Assembly (NCBI GenBank): GCA_009908945.1 | Contig: JAAAOI010000013.1 | Span: forward strand, 1-48,521 | Length of the DNA stretch: 48,521 bases | Reading direction: 5' to 3' | Source: Bacteroidota bacterium | Lineage (GTDB): Bacteria; Bacteroidota; Rhodothermia; Rhodothermales; Salinibacteraceae | In this document: positions 1 through 9,386 of the stretch, one piece after another | Numbering within the stretch: the first letter of the stretch is position 1 | Layout: the number at the start of each line of letters is the position of its first letter | The notes under the pieces: generated by a model | Databases searched by the model: none | Told to the model about the DNA's origin: nothing | Seen by the model: the letters and a program-made list of their open reading frames with translations, nothing else | Made by a program: the position numbers and the translations under genes

Positions 1-77
1 TGTGTTATCATGCTGCCATTCGCATCCGATCCAGCCGGCAGTGCATGTAGCTCAACCTCCGTTGTCCCCACCCAGTC

Positions 78-98
78 ATCCTCGACTTGATCGAGGAT
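78..98. repeat. Inverted repeat ATCCTCGA-cttga-TCGAGGAT (8-bp arms, 5-nt spacer)
   Basis: Perfect arms read directly from sequence; intergenic, left of the tRNA. Confidence 0.7.
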
Positions 99-283
99 CC
101 ATACGGGGTCTCGGGTTGAATCAGAAGTTGGCCCCAAATAGGGCCTCCGCTTTCATGCCGTGTACCTGAACCACGCCGAGACGGGACGGCCCTGGGCGTG
201 CGTTGCGCCCGAGACGGACGGAACGAGAAACCAAACAGCGTGCGGCAAAAACCGCCAGCGGTTCTTAGACCCTGCCAGAAACG

Positions 284-318
284 AACAAAGCCCCACTTCC
301 CGTAATGGGAAGCGAGGC
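284..318 (-). terminator. Intrinsic terminator downstream of tRNA-Arg
   Basis: Minus strand: GCCTC-G-CTTCCC-ATTAC-GGGAAG-T-GGGGC stem followed by TTTGTT, immediately 3' of the tRNA. Confidence 0.7.
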
Positions 319-327
319 GTTGAAAGC

Positions 328-401
328 GTGCCCGGGAGGACTCGAACCCCCGACCTGCTGATCCGTAGTCAGCCGCTCTGATCCATCTGAGCTACGGGCA
401 C
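328..401 (-). tRNA. tRNA-Arg (anticodon ACG)
   Basis: Reverse complement GTGCCCG...CTGA-CTACGGA-TCAG...GGTCGGGGGTTCGAGTCC...CGGGCAC: 7-bp acceptor stem, anticodon loop CTACGGA, TTCGAGT T-loop; no encoded CCA. Confidence 0.96.
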
Positions 402-464
402 GTCGTGCGGAAATAGGAAAACCAACGTAGCCCCGGTAGGATTCCAGCGCACGTGAACATGCGG

Positions 465-1292
465 TTAATCTGTTGCGGGCGTCGGCCGGCGGGAGTCGAG
501 GAAGTAAAAGTGGTCGGTCGGGCCATGGCCCTGCCCGAGGTCCAGGCCATCGCGAATGGCGTCGGTAACGTACGCCTTGGCAGCTTCCACGGCAGCCGGT
601 AGTTCAGCGTTCTGCGCCAGGTGCGCTGCAATAGCCGAGGCATAGGTACACCCTGTCCCGTGCGTATGCGGCGTGTCGATGCGTTCGGCAGTAAACACCC
701 GAAATACATCGCCATCGAACAGTACATCGACCGCCTCATCGCCGTCCTTCAGGTGCCCGCCCTTGACCAGCACCGCCGCCGGGCCCAGCGCGTAGATGCG
801 GCGCGCGGCTTCCTTCGCCTCTGCCATTGTGGTCACGTGCTCCATGTCGGCCAATCGCGCCGCCTCGTGGGCATTGGGCGTCACCAGCGTGGCCAGCGGC
901 AGCAGGCGCTCCTTCACAGCGGTAATGGCCTCGTCTTGCAAGAGCGTGTGGCCCGACTTCGAGATCATCACGGGGTCCACCACCAGCGGGTGAAACCCGT
1001 GCTCCTCCACCTTTGCCGCCACCAGCTCTACAATTTCCCGAGAGAAGAGCATGCCTGTTTTGACGGCGTCCGGGAAGAGGTCTTCCGCGATGGCATCCAG
1101 CTGGGCTGTGATGTGCGTCAGCGGGAAGGCATGGACGTCCGATACGGTGTGGGTGTTTTGGGCGGTAGAGGCCACCAGTACCGACGTCGCAAAGATGCCG
1201 GTGGCCTGCATAGCTTTGAGGTCGGCCTGAATGCCAGCACCGCCGCCCGAGTCGCTGGAGGCAATGGTGAGTCCGATAGGAAGCGTGGCCAT
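465..1292 (-). CDS. thiD: Hydroxymethylpyrimidine/phosphomethylpyrimidine kinase
   Basis: MATLPIGLTIASSDSGGGAGIQADLKAM..., VDPVMISKSGH, GTGCTYASAIAAHLA; ORF start trimmed to internal ATG. Confidence 0.95.
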   Translation of the reverse strand: MATLPIGLTIASSDSGGGAGIQADLKAMQATGIFATSVLVASTAQNTHTVSDVHAFPLTHITAQLDAIAEDLFPDAVKTGMLFSREIVELVAAKVEEHGFHPLVVDPVMISKSGHTLLQDEAITAVKERLLPLATLVTPNAHEAARLADMEHVTTMAEAKEAARRIYALGPAAVLVKGGHLKDGDEAVDVLFDGDVFRVFTAERIDTPHTHGTGCTYASAIAAHLAQNAELPAAVEAAKAYVTDAIRDGLDLGQGHGPTDHFYFLDSRRPTPATD

Positions 1293-1338
1293 AGTGCACG
1301 TGCGGTGGTGTAAGAACAGCGGGGTGAGAACAGGGGCG

Positions 1339-1992
1339 TCAGGACGCCATGGGGGAGGCGTCGGCAAGTGCCTGCAGGTAGCGGCGTGCAGCGGCCGCGG
1401 CATCGTTGGCGTGCAGGATGCCCGATAGCACCGCGACGCCGTACGCCCCGGCCTCCAGGCAAGTTGCGATGCGCGCCGGGGTGATCCCACCGAGAGCATA
1501 CACGGGCGCAGGAGCCACATGCGCTACCACATCGGCCAGCGCCTGCAGGCCGACCCCGGGATGCCCGGGCTTGGACGATGTGGGGAAGATAGGGCTGAGG
1601 AACACGTAGGTGGCGCCTGCGCGCACCGCCGTGGAGGCTTCCGCAGCAGCGTGGGCGGAGTAGCCCAGCGGCGGGGCCGCCCCCAGACGCAGCCGCGCCA
1701 CGCGCAGCGAGGGGCCCTCGGCGCCGGTGTGAAACCCCGTGCGCAACTCACGCGCTACCGGCAAGCGGCTGTTGATGGATACGAGCACCGAAGGGGAAGC
1801 TGCCCGCAGCCACGGCACAAGTCCGCGCGCTGCGCGCCGGAAGCGATCCGTTGACGCCTCGTGCGCCCGCAGATGTACCCAGTTGATGCCTGCGCCCACC
1901 GCCGCCAGGAGGCGGTCCGCCTGTGCCGGCGTGGTGAAGGCCTCGCCAATGAGCACCAGGCGCGGTAGCGATGGCGTCACGGGTCGATTCAT
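1339..1992 (-). CDS. tenI: ThiE/TenI superfamily protein, more TenI-like (thiazole tautomerase) than ThiE
   Basis: VHLRAHEAS and INSRLPVA in place of ThiE QLR(D/E)K and [13 protein letters not shown]...AARRYLQAL resembles TenI; operon position. Confidence 0.7.
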   Translation of the reverse strand: MNRPVTPSLPRLVLIGEAFTTPAQADRLLAAVGAGINWVHLRAHEASTDRFRRAARGLVPWLRAASPSVLVSINSRLPVARELRTGFHTGAEGPSLRVARLRLGAAPPLGYSAHAAAEASTAVRAGATYVFLSPIFPTSSKPGHPGVGLQALADVVAHVAPAPVYALGGITPARIATCLEAGAYGVAVLSGILHANDAAAAARRYLQALADASPMAS

Positions 1993-2837
1993 GGCGATCG
2001 GGTACCTACGCGTCCAGTGGCGGGAGAGGAGGCGTCGGCGTACAAGCGCCGCGGAATACGGCCCGCGGCATGGGCCAACCGCCCGGCCTGCACGGCGTGC
2101 CGGATGGCCCGGGCCATGGCCACTGGGTGCTTCGCCTTCGACACGGCCGTGTTCAGCAGGATACCATCGTAGCCCAACTCCATGGCCAAGGCAGCATCGC
2201 TGGCCGTGCCAATGCCAGCGTCGACCAGCAGCGGCGTGTCGGGGACGAGCTCGCGGATGAGGCGCAGGTTGTACGGGTTTACGAGGCCCATGCCGCTGCC
2301 GATAGGCGAGCCCAGCGGCATCACGGCCGCACAGCCCATCCCGGCCAGCTTCTGACAGGTGATGGGGTCGTCGTTAGCATAGGCCAGCACCTGAAAGCCA
2401 TCGTCCACCAGCGTCTTGGCGGCCTTGAGCAGCTGCTCGACGTCAGGAATCAAGGTTTCATCATCCCCAATAACCTCAAGCTTGATGTAATCGGTACCGA
2501 GGGCCTCGCGGGCGAGTTGCGCGACCAGCACCGCCTCGCGGGCGGTGTAGCAGCCGGCGGTATTCGGCAGGAGCTGATACCCCTGCTGCTGCAGCAGGCC
2601 GAGGAGGCTTTCCTCTGATGCATCCCGCACGTTGACCCGCCGGATGGCTACGGTCACCAACTCGGTGCCTGAGGCCTCCATCGCATCCAGCATGACCTGC
2701 GGGTTGGGGTAGCCGCTGGTACCGAGCAGCACCCGGGAGGAAAGCGTCAGATCACCAATGACGAGGGGTTCGGGAGCCTCGGGAGCGTCGGATGCCGGTT
2801 TGCGGGTAGCGGTAGCAGAAGCAGAGCGAGCAGCCAT
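1989..2837 (-). CDS. thiG: Thiazole synthase
   Basis: [43 protein letters not shown]...; 4-bp overlap with downstream gene. Confidence 0.96.
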   Translation of the reverse strand: MAARSASATATRKPASDAPEAPEPLVIGDLTLSSRVLLGTSGYPNPQVMLDAMEASGTELVTVAIRRVNVRDASEESLLGLLQQQGYQLLPNTAGCYTAREAVLVAQLAREALGTDYIKLEVIGDDETLIPDVEQLLKAAKTLVDDGFQVLAYANDDPITCQKLAGMGCAAVMPLGSPIGSGMGLVNPYNLRLIRELVPDTPLLVDAGIGTASDAALAMELGYDGILLNTAVSKAKHPVAMARAIRHAVQAGRLAHAAGRIPRRLYADASSPATGRVGTRSP

Positions 2838-2910
2838 CTACACAGGGACACAGAAAGGAGAAGAGGGGCGAGCGGCTTGGGCCTCAGGGATGGGCCTCAG
2901 GGATGGGCCT

Positions 2911-3141
2911 TTAGCCGCCCTGCGAGGCCGTCACGATCTCGACGTCATCACCGGCGTCGAGCGCCGTGGTCGTCCAGGCTTCTTTGCGGATCACTTCGGC
3001 ATTGACGGCCACCGCAATGCCGCGGGCGTCGTTCGGATCGAGGCCCTCGGCCCGCAGCGCATCGGCTACGGTAGCACCTTCAGGAAGCGTGGTGGCGTCG
3101 CCGTTGAGGATGAGTGCGATTTCTGCTTCGGATACGCTCAT
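2911..3141 (-). CDS. thiS: Sulfur carrier protein ThiS (76 aa)
   Basis: MSVSEAEIALILNGDATTLPEGATVADAL...VEIVTASQGG, C-terminal GG; start trimmed inside ORF 2911..3405; ATGA overlap with thiO. Confidence 0.93.
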   Translation of the reverse strand: MSVSEAEIALILNGDATTLPEGATVADALRAEGLDPNDARGIAVAVNAEVIRKEAWTTTALDAGDDVEIVTASQGG

Positions 3142-4268
3142 GCAGAGGCCGCGGTTGATGAAGTAAAACGCTGAGGAGAAAACGGCTCGATCCAGGGGGA
3201 GGTTTCTCCAGTACGCAGCAGATGTGCCACCTCCTCGGCTGTGATGGGCGTCAGGAGCACGCCGTGCCGGTAATGCCCCGTAGCAAAGACAACGCCCGGG
3301 GCTGCCGAGCGCCCGATAAGGGGCGCATGGTCCCGCGTGCTGGGCCGCAGTCCCGCCCATGTTTCTGTGACGGGCAGGTCGTAGATGCCAGGCACGATGT
3401 CCCACCCGCCTTCCAGGACATCGTACAGGCCCCCAGCGGTGACCTGGGTATCAAACCCCATCTCTTCGCTGGTGGCGCCGACCAGCAGGCGGCCGTTAGA
3501 TTTGGGCGCGAGGTAGGCATCAGGCCCCCGCACCACATGCTGTAGGTCAAACGGAAGCTCCATTTGCAACTGCAGCATTTGCCCTTTCACCGGGCGGACG
3601 GGTGGGCGATGGGCGCGCTCCAGCCCCTTCACCCCGCGCGACCAGGGCCCGGCGGCCAGCACCACCGCCGATCCGTCGACGCGGGTGCCGTCGCCCAACA
3701 CCACCGCCGGCGCCTCCTCGTCCGGCGCGATCCGTTCAACCGGCGTGTGCTCGCGCAGCGTACCCCCGGCGTTTTGCAGGGCCACCTTCAGCGCTTCAAT
3801 GAGCTTGCGGTTGTCCACCTGATGATCAAACGGCGCATGGATCGCCGCCGACAGGCGGGGCGCCAGAAAGGGCTCAATCTCGCGGGCTTCCTCGCCGGTC
3901 AGCCAGTCGACGTTCAGGTCGTGCTCGCGCTGGAAATCGTAGAGCCGACGGAGCGCCTCAGCGCTGTCGCGGTCGTCGGCCACGATGAGGGTGCCCTCGT
4001 CGCGGTAGTCCACCGACTGCCCGGCATCGGCCTCCAACTCCTCCGCAAACCGAGGCCACCGGTCGAGGCTCTCTCGGTTAAAAGCGTACAGCTCCAGCTC
4101 TTCAAACTGCAGCTCGGCATCCGGGGCCAGCATGCCGGCCGCCAGCCACGAGGTGCCGCGCCCGGCTTCGGCGCGGTCGAACACGACCACCGCACGTCCG
4201 GTGCGCGCCAGCCGCCAGCCGATCGACAGCCCGATGGTGCCGCCACCTACAATCAGTACAGGAGCCAT
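3138..4268 (-). CDS. thiO: Glycine oxidase ThiO (FAD-dependent DAO family)
   Basis: VLIVGGGTIGLSIGWRLARTG..., ETWAGLRPSTRDHAPLIG; first gene of thi cluster. Confidence 0.92.
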   Translation of the reverse strand: MAPVLIVGGGTIGLSIGWRLARTGRAVVVFDRAEAGRGTSWLAAGMLAPDAELQFEELELYAFNRESLDRWPRFAEELEADAGQSVDYRDEGTLIVADDRDSAEALRRLYDFQREHDLNVDWLTGEEAREIEPFLAPRLSAAIHAPFDHQVDNRKLIEALKVALQNAGGTLREHTPVERIAPDEEAPAVVLGDGTRVDGSAVVLAAGPWSRGVKGLERAHRPPVRPVKGQMLQLQMELPFDLQHVVRGPDAYLAPKSNGRLLVGATSEEMGFDTQVTAGGLYDVLEGGWDIVPGIYDLPVTETWAGLRPSTRDHAPLIGRSAAPGVVFATGHYRHGVLLTPITAEEVAHLLRTGETSPWIEPFSPQRFTSSTAASA

Positions 4269-4398
4269 GGGCGATGAGAATCAAGAACGGAGAACACGAA
4301 TGACTGTAATGGGGTAGCGTCGCATTACACAATATGCCAGGCCCGTCGTTAGTTTCTGCACGCCCCACACCTTACACGAACCCCACAGTCCGCTCCAC

Positions 4399-5487
4399 AT
4401 GTCTACGTCGCCTGAGGTTGTCATCGTTGGCGCCGGTCTGGCCGGTGCGTGCGCAGCACTGGAGCTGAGCCGCAGCCGTGAGGTCCTGGTGATCGATGCG
4501 GTAGGCGCCGCCGCGGGGGCCTCTGGGGCAGCGGCCGGCCTCGTCAATCCGTTCATGGGACGCAAGGCCCGCCCGGTCTGGCAGCTGGCGGACGCGCTGG
4601 CTGCCGTTCGAGCGGCCGTTGCACGGGCCGAGGCTGAAGACCTGTTTGACGACCGCGGTGTGCTGCGCCCGGTGGTGGAGGATGGGCAGGCGGCGGTGTT
4701 TCGGGAGCGGGCGGCGGAATTCCCCGAGCATCTGATGTTTCTATCGCCCGAGGCGGTCGCGGGGCAGTACCCGTCCGTCGCCGCCCCGGCCGGCGCGCTC
4801 TGGGTCCGTACCGGCGGCGCCGTGATGGTGCCTTCCTTCGTGCAGCGCGTGCTGGATGCGGCGGCCCGGCAGGGCGCCACCGTTATTTCGGGGCAACACG
4901 TCTCGGCCTGGCGCAGCACCGATACGCACGCTTCGGTCACGCTCGACCATGGCGAGCAGCTGCAGGCCGGGCATGTGGTGCTGGCCCTGGGGTACGGCGG
5001 GGTCGGCCATCCGGCGCTGGATGCGCTGGACCTGCGGGGCGTGAAGGGCCAGACCCTCCGCGTGCGCCTTCCTGCTGGCCCCACCACCGACCAGTTGCCC
5101 CCCGTCGCCGGGTCGGGCTACGCGGTGCCCGTTTCCACCGACGACGCGCGCCGCACCCTCATCCTCGGCAGCTCCTACGAGCACCAGTTCACTACGCTGG
5201 ACCCGACCGGCGACGCCACCCAGCAGATTCTCCGGAAGACCCAACGCCTGGTGCCGGCCCTCGCCGAGGCCACCATCCGCGATGCCGTGACCGGCGTGCG
5301 GGTCTACGCCGGGCAGCACAACCGGCCGGTTCTGGCGCCCCTCCCCGATGCGCCCCGGGTGTGGGCGTTCACCGGGTTGGGGTCGAAGGGGCTGTTGATG
5401 GCGCCGCTGCTGGCGCGCCTGCTGGGGGACCATCTGCATGACCCCGCCGGTGTGCCCGAGGCGCTGGGAGTACCGGCGGGGACGTAA
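4399..5487 (+). CDS. FAD-dependent oxidoreductase (DAO family, resembles the MnmC oxidase domain)
   Basis: VVIVGAGLAGACAALELSR Rossmann motif; GASGAAAGLVNPFMGRKARPVWQ; VRVYAGQHNRPVLAPLPDAPRVWAFTGLGSKGL. Confidence 0.85.
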   Translation: MSTSPEVVIVGAGLAGACAALELSRSREVLVIDAVGAAAGASGAAAGLVNPFMGRKARPVWQLADALAAVRAAVARAEAEDLFDDRGVLRPVVEDGQAAVFRERAAEFPEHLMFLSPEAVAGQYPSVAAPAGALWVRTGGAVMVPSFVQRVLDAAARQGATVISGQHVSAWRSTDTHASVTLDHGEQLQAGHVVLALGYGGVGHPALDALDLRGVKGQTLRVRLPAGPTTDQLPPVAGSGYAVPVSTDDARRTLILGSSYEHQFTTLDPTGDATQQILRKTQRLVPALAEATIRDAVTGVRVYAGQHNRPVLAPLPDAPRVWAFTGLGSKGLLMAPLLARLLGDHLHDPAGVPEALGVPAGT

Positions 5488-5667
5488 TGGAGGCTGGCGC
5501 TGGTTGTGTTTCTTGAAAGGATCGAAATCGTCCGCGTAGCATCGTTACGGCACACATCGGTCCGGCCCCTATTTCATGAAAGAATCTTTTGTATGTTACA
5601 GGTATAATCAATCTACTGAACGGTATGGAGCCCGTTACCTTTACCGCAGATCACGGAGGAACTACTT

Positions 5668-6747
5668 ATGGCTGAGGTTGCCACGTCACGTACTGTCGAT
5701 ATTTTGGGCGATGAGGCAGGAAAACTGCTGGAGCACACCTGTCAGACCATCCCCAAAGAACACTTGCACCTGCCCGGCCCCGACTTTGTGGATCGCGTGT
5801 GGCGGGACTCCGACCGGAGCCCCCGCGTGCTGCGCGCCATGCAATCGCTCTTCAATCATGGGCGCCTCGGGGGCACGGGCTACCTCTCGATTTTGCCGGT
5901 GGACCAGGGCATCGAGCACTCCGCCGGGGCCTCGTTTGCCAAGAACCCACGCTACTTCGACCCCGAGCACATCGTGGAGCTTGCCATTGAAGGCGGCTGC
6001 AACGCCATTGCCAGCACCTACGGCGTCCTGGGATCGGTCGCGCGGAAATACGCCCACAAGATCCCCTTCTTGCTGAAGTTTAACCACAACGAGCTGCTCT
6101 CCTACCCCAACACGTACGACCAGATTCTCTTCGCCCGTATCGAAGACGCCTTCGACATGGGCTGCCTGGGCGTAGGCGCTACGGTGTACTTCGGGGCAGA
6201 AAACTCGAACCGTCAGCTGCAGGAAGTCTCCGAGGCTTTTGCCCTGGCCCACGAACTGGGCATGTTTACCGTGCTCTGGTGCTACGTGCGCAACTCGGAC
6301 TTCACCATCGACGGCAAGAACTACGAAGCCAGCGCAGACCTGACCGGGCAGGCCAACCACCTCGGCGTAACCATCGAGGCGGATATCATCAAGCAGAAGC
6401 AGCCGACGCTGAACGGCGGCTACCGCGCGCTCAACACGGGCGACTCCAGCTATGGCAAGCTCGATGAGCGCATCTATACGGAGCTGGCCACGGACCATCC
6501 CATCGACCTGACGCGCTACCAGGTGGCCAACTGCTACATGGGCCGCGCCGGGCTGATCAACTCCGGCGGCGCTTCCGGCAAGAACGACAAGCAGCAAGCC
6601 GTGCGCACCGCGGTCATTAACAAGCGCGCCGGCGGCACGGGCCTCATCTCGGGCCGCAAGGCGTTCCAGCGCCCGCTGAAGGACGGCGTGGAGATCCTGA
6701 ACGCGATCCAGGATGTGTACCTGGATAATGCGATCACGATTGCGTAA
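5668..6747 (+). CDS. fbaB: Class I fructose-bisphosphate aldolase (FbaB/DhnA type)
   Basis: [22 protein letters not shown]...[11 protein letters not shown]...[14 protein letters not shown]. Confidence 0.92.
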   Translation: MAEVATSRTVDILGDEAGKLLEHTCQTIPKEHLHLPGPDFVDRVWRDSDRSPRVLRAMQSLFNHGRLGGTGYLSILPVDQGIEHSAGASFAKNPRYFDPEHIVELAIEGGCNAIASTYGVLGSVARKYAHKIPFLLKFNHNELLSYPNTYDQILFARIEDAFDMGCLGVGATVYFGAENSNRQLQEVSEAFALAHELGMFTVLWCYVRNSDFTIDGKNYEASADLTGQANHLGVTIEADIIKQKQPTLNGGYRALNTGDSSYGKLDERIYTELATDHPIDLTRYQVANCYMGRAGLINSGGASGKNDKQQAVRTAVINKRAGGTGLISGRKAFQRPLKDGVEILNAIQDVYLDNAITIA

Positions 6748-6771
6748 GGCTGAGCAAGTCGCGGTCATACC

Positions 6772-6809
6772 AAAAGGGTGGTCCCTGATACCGGGGCCAC
6801 CCTTTTTTT
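6772..6809 (+). terminator. Intrinsic terminator after fbaB
   Basis: AAAGGGTGG...CCACCCTTT stem followed by a T run. Confidence 0.9.
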
Positions 6810-7286
6810 CTGCGCATCTCTCCTGTTCGGGCCTTGGCGCACGCCGGGCACCACATGGGCCTTGTAGCCCTGACCCATGTACAACTCCGGAAAAAGCCTA
6901 TTCCAACCGTCAACGCTACTGACAGCTTACTTCCGCCGGAGGCCAGCGCTCGGAGCGGGCTCGCCAGCCATGCGGACCGCGCCTGGCGATTTATCGGTGG
7001 GCGTGCTACCTTTGGTTTGTGACCTGGCGGTTCTTTGCTGTATGAGACGTTTGGTGTGGTGAATCATTGAAAAGGTGCCCTTGCCCCGTTTCTAATTTCA
7101 ACCAAGGCTGCATGGGGCCCATGGCGTGCGCTTGCAATCTACAGGTGACGTACGGCCTATCTTGGAAAGCTGCATGAAGGCGGCGCCTCCACTTTCGCAC
7201 CATTTTAGCCGGTCGCCGGTGGCGATTGTCGCGGCCAACTGCTTCCTTATAGGGTGATCTCACTGCCTCATCGGCCTGTTTGCTTT

Positions 7287-8315
7287 ATGACTGCTTCGCG
7301 TTCGATCCTCATCACGCGACAGCCCCTCGCGCTGGTGCTGGGCCTGGTGCTGGGCCTGGTGCTGGCCACCTGCCTTGTAGCGCCCGCCGCTGCGCAGGAG
7401 GTCCCTTTTCGCCTGGTTCACCAGGGCAACCTGCTGCCGGAAGGCACGGCGGTGGTGGTGCTGGAAGAGGCCGTTGACCCCAGCGTAACAGGACGCATCC
7501 AGCCACGGTTTATCGACCGCGATGAATACCCGCGCGATCCGGCGGCGATATCCTTTCGGGATACCCTGAGCGCCCGAGGCCGCACCGACATCACCTTTCC
7601 CCGTACGCAATCGGCCCGGGTGCTGTACTTCTTGTACGCGAGCACGCCAGACGACGCCATCTACTGGAGCTACAGCGCACAGGAAGGCCAGCTCAAGTTT
7701 GATGTGGTACAGACGGGCGCGATGTCAGTGGCCCCCGCCCCCGACGATGCCGCTGCGGAGCTACGCAGGCTGTTTTTCGACCCCGCGCCGGAGGCCTCCA
7801 TCGCGGATGCAGCACCGGCAGAGACGGGGGCCGCCCCGGACACCAGCCCGGACGAAGCGCCGGCAACGCCAGAGACGTCCCCGCCTCCATCGGATGATGC
7901 CCTCGAAGCCCCCACGGATGTAGCGCCCAGCACAGATGCCGCCCCCGCTGAGGACCCCTCCGATGCAGCCGCTGAGCCGGCCGCTCCGGGCACAACCCCC
8001 GACGGCCTCACCCTCGCGCTGGCGCTCCTCTCCGCCGTGCTGCTGGGGGCACTGCTCCTCCTCTACCGCCGCTACCGCGCCTTAAAAGACGGCGTCAGCG
8101 ACGCGGACGTGATGCAGGCTGAGCTGGCCGCTGCGCGCGAGCAGTTGCAGGAGTACCGCCACCTGGAGGCCGAGCACAAGGTGCTGCAGGATAAGTACGA
8201 CACTGTGCGCCAGCACTGCGACACGCTGCTGGAGCAGCACGACCGACTACGGGCACAGCTGCAGGAGGCTCAGAAGGCCTCCCCCGAGGCTCCAGACCAG
8301 TCGCCACGCGCATGA
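7287..8315 (+). CDS. Hypothetical secreted/membrane protein: signal peptide, low-complexity linker, C-terminal TM and coiled coil
   Basis: MTASRSILITRQPLALVLGLVLGLVLATCLVAPAAAQ; Ala/Pro/Asp/Glu-rich middle; TM LALALLSAVLLGALLLLYRRYRAL. Confidence 0.8.
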   Translation: MTASRSILITRQPLALVLGLVLGLVLATCLVAPAAAQEVPFRLVHQGNLLPEGTAVVVLEEAVDPSVTGRIQPRFIDRDEYPRDPAAISFRDTLSARGRTDITFPRTQSARVLYFLYASTPDDAIYWSYSAQEGQLKFDVVQTGAMSVAPAPDDAAAELRRLFFDPAPEASIADAAPAETGAAPDTSPDEAPATPETSPPPSDDALEAPTDVAPSTDAAPAEDPSDAAAEPAAPGTTPDGLTLALALLSAVLLGALLLLYRRYRALKDGVSDADVMQAELAAAREQLQEYRHLEAEHKVLQDKYDTVRQHCDTLLEQHDRLRAQLQEAQKASPEAPDQSPRA

Positions 8316-8626
8316 TCCATCGGCTCCACCACCTGATTCGTACCCTATCGCCGGAGGCGTACCTCTGGGCGACTGCGCTCGCTGTGCTCGCCGCTACCGA
8401 TCCTACGGCCCCTCCGCTGCTCCGCCTCTGCCCGCTTGACCTCATGGGCGCGACCTTCTGCCCGGGCTGTGGGCTGGGCCGCGCTGTGGCGCACGTTCTG
8501 CAAGGAGCCTGGGCGGCCTCCTGGGCCCTGCATCCGTTAGCAGGCCCAACCGTGGTAATCCTGGGCGCACGCATCGGCCAGCTGGTCCATGAAGCTGCAC
8601 GCACGCCCCCGTCACCCACCGCCTAA
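8312..8626 (+). CDS. DUF2752-like small membrane protein
   Basis: RLCPLDLMGATFCPGCGLGRAVAHVLQG; 4-bp overlap with upstream CDS. Confidence 0.8.
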   Translation: MIHRLHHLIRTLSPEAYLWATALAVLAATDPTAPPLLRLCPLDLMGATFCPGCGLGRAVAHVLQGAWAASWALHPLAGPTVVILGARIGQLVHEAARTPPSPTA

Positions 8627-8637
8627 TCTGCTTCCCT

Positions 8638-9042
8638 ATGTCGCGCGTGCTTAAATTCATCCCCGAGCTGGAAGGTGAAGAGCAGGTTTATGTGGCCCGC
8701 CTTATGAAGGAGATGAGCGACGAGCAGGCAGAGCAGTTTGCCCACATCTACCGGCAGCGCCGGCGCAACCCAAACCTGACCCTCGGCCTGGCGCTCATCG
8801 GGTTTGCTGGGTTTGCCGGTATTCATCGGTTTGCACTGGAGCAGATCCTGATAGGCCTGGTCTACCTCCTCACCGCTGGCCTCTGCTTCATCGGCACGAT
8901 CGTCGACCTCTTTCGCTACCAGGGCTTGACGTTCGAATACAATCGCAAAAAAGCAGATGCGGCAGCACTGCTGGTAGCGCGTACCTTTCCCAAGTCTACC
9001 GGCGACAGCGGCAGCCTTCCCCCTGCGGAGGATACACCGTAG
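8638..9042 (+). CDS. TM2-domain protein
   Basis: LTLGLALIGFAGFAGIHRFALEQILIGLVYLLTAGLCFIGTIVDLFR. Confidence 0.85.
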   Translation: MSRVLKFIPELEGEEQVYVARLMKEMSDEQAEQFAHIYRQRRRNPNLTLGLALIGFAGFAGIHRFALEQILIGLVYLLTAGLCFIGTIVDLFRYQGLTFEYNRKKADAAALLVARTFPKSTGDSGSLPPAEDTP

Positions 9043-9080
9043 CCGACCGCCGCCAGTCGCTTCAGTGGCATCCCGTGATG

Positions 9081-9134
9081 GACGGTGTACGCTAAGCAGA
9101 CGGTGTACGCTAAGCAGACGGTGTACGCTAAGAA
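9081..9134. repeat. Three tandem copies of an 18-bp unit GACGGTGTACGCTAAGCA
   Basis: 9081-9098, 9099-9116 identical; 9117-9134 ends AAGAA instead of AAGCA. Confidence 0.95.
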
Positions 9135-9386
9135 GCACGCGACACTATCTACGGGTAAGTTTGGGCAAATAGACCAAGTGCGGGATACCACTCTTTCCCT
9201 ACCCATTCTTTCCCCATAGTTTACACAGGAGTGTTTACTACAGCCGGGGGATTTTGTAGGATGCAACGGTTATCTCATCTCACCCACCCGGTTTCTATTC
9301 ATGGCTGAGCACCCCCTGTGAGTACGGATCGCGCTGACCCGTAGGGCTCTTTGCGATTCTTTATTAAGTATATCTGAATATAAAAA

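Noticed and set aside
4269-4398. Looked for a TPP riboswitch in the thi operon leader
   Set aside because: No CTGAGA core or matching thi-box seen on the minus strand; 130 bp shared with a divergent gene leaves little room.
5686-6768. 360-aa minus-strand ORF
   Set aside because: Antisense shadow of fbaB.
6830-6905. Possible degenerate transposase-like peptide on the minus strand (RLFPELYMGQGYKAHVVPGVRQGPNRR)
   Set aside because: Only about 25 codons, no flanking inverted repeats or catalytic motif; cannot be distinguished from chance. A BLASTX of 6810-7286 would settle it.
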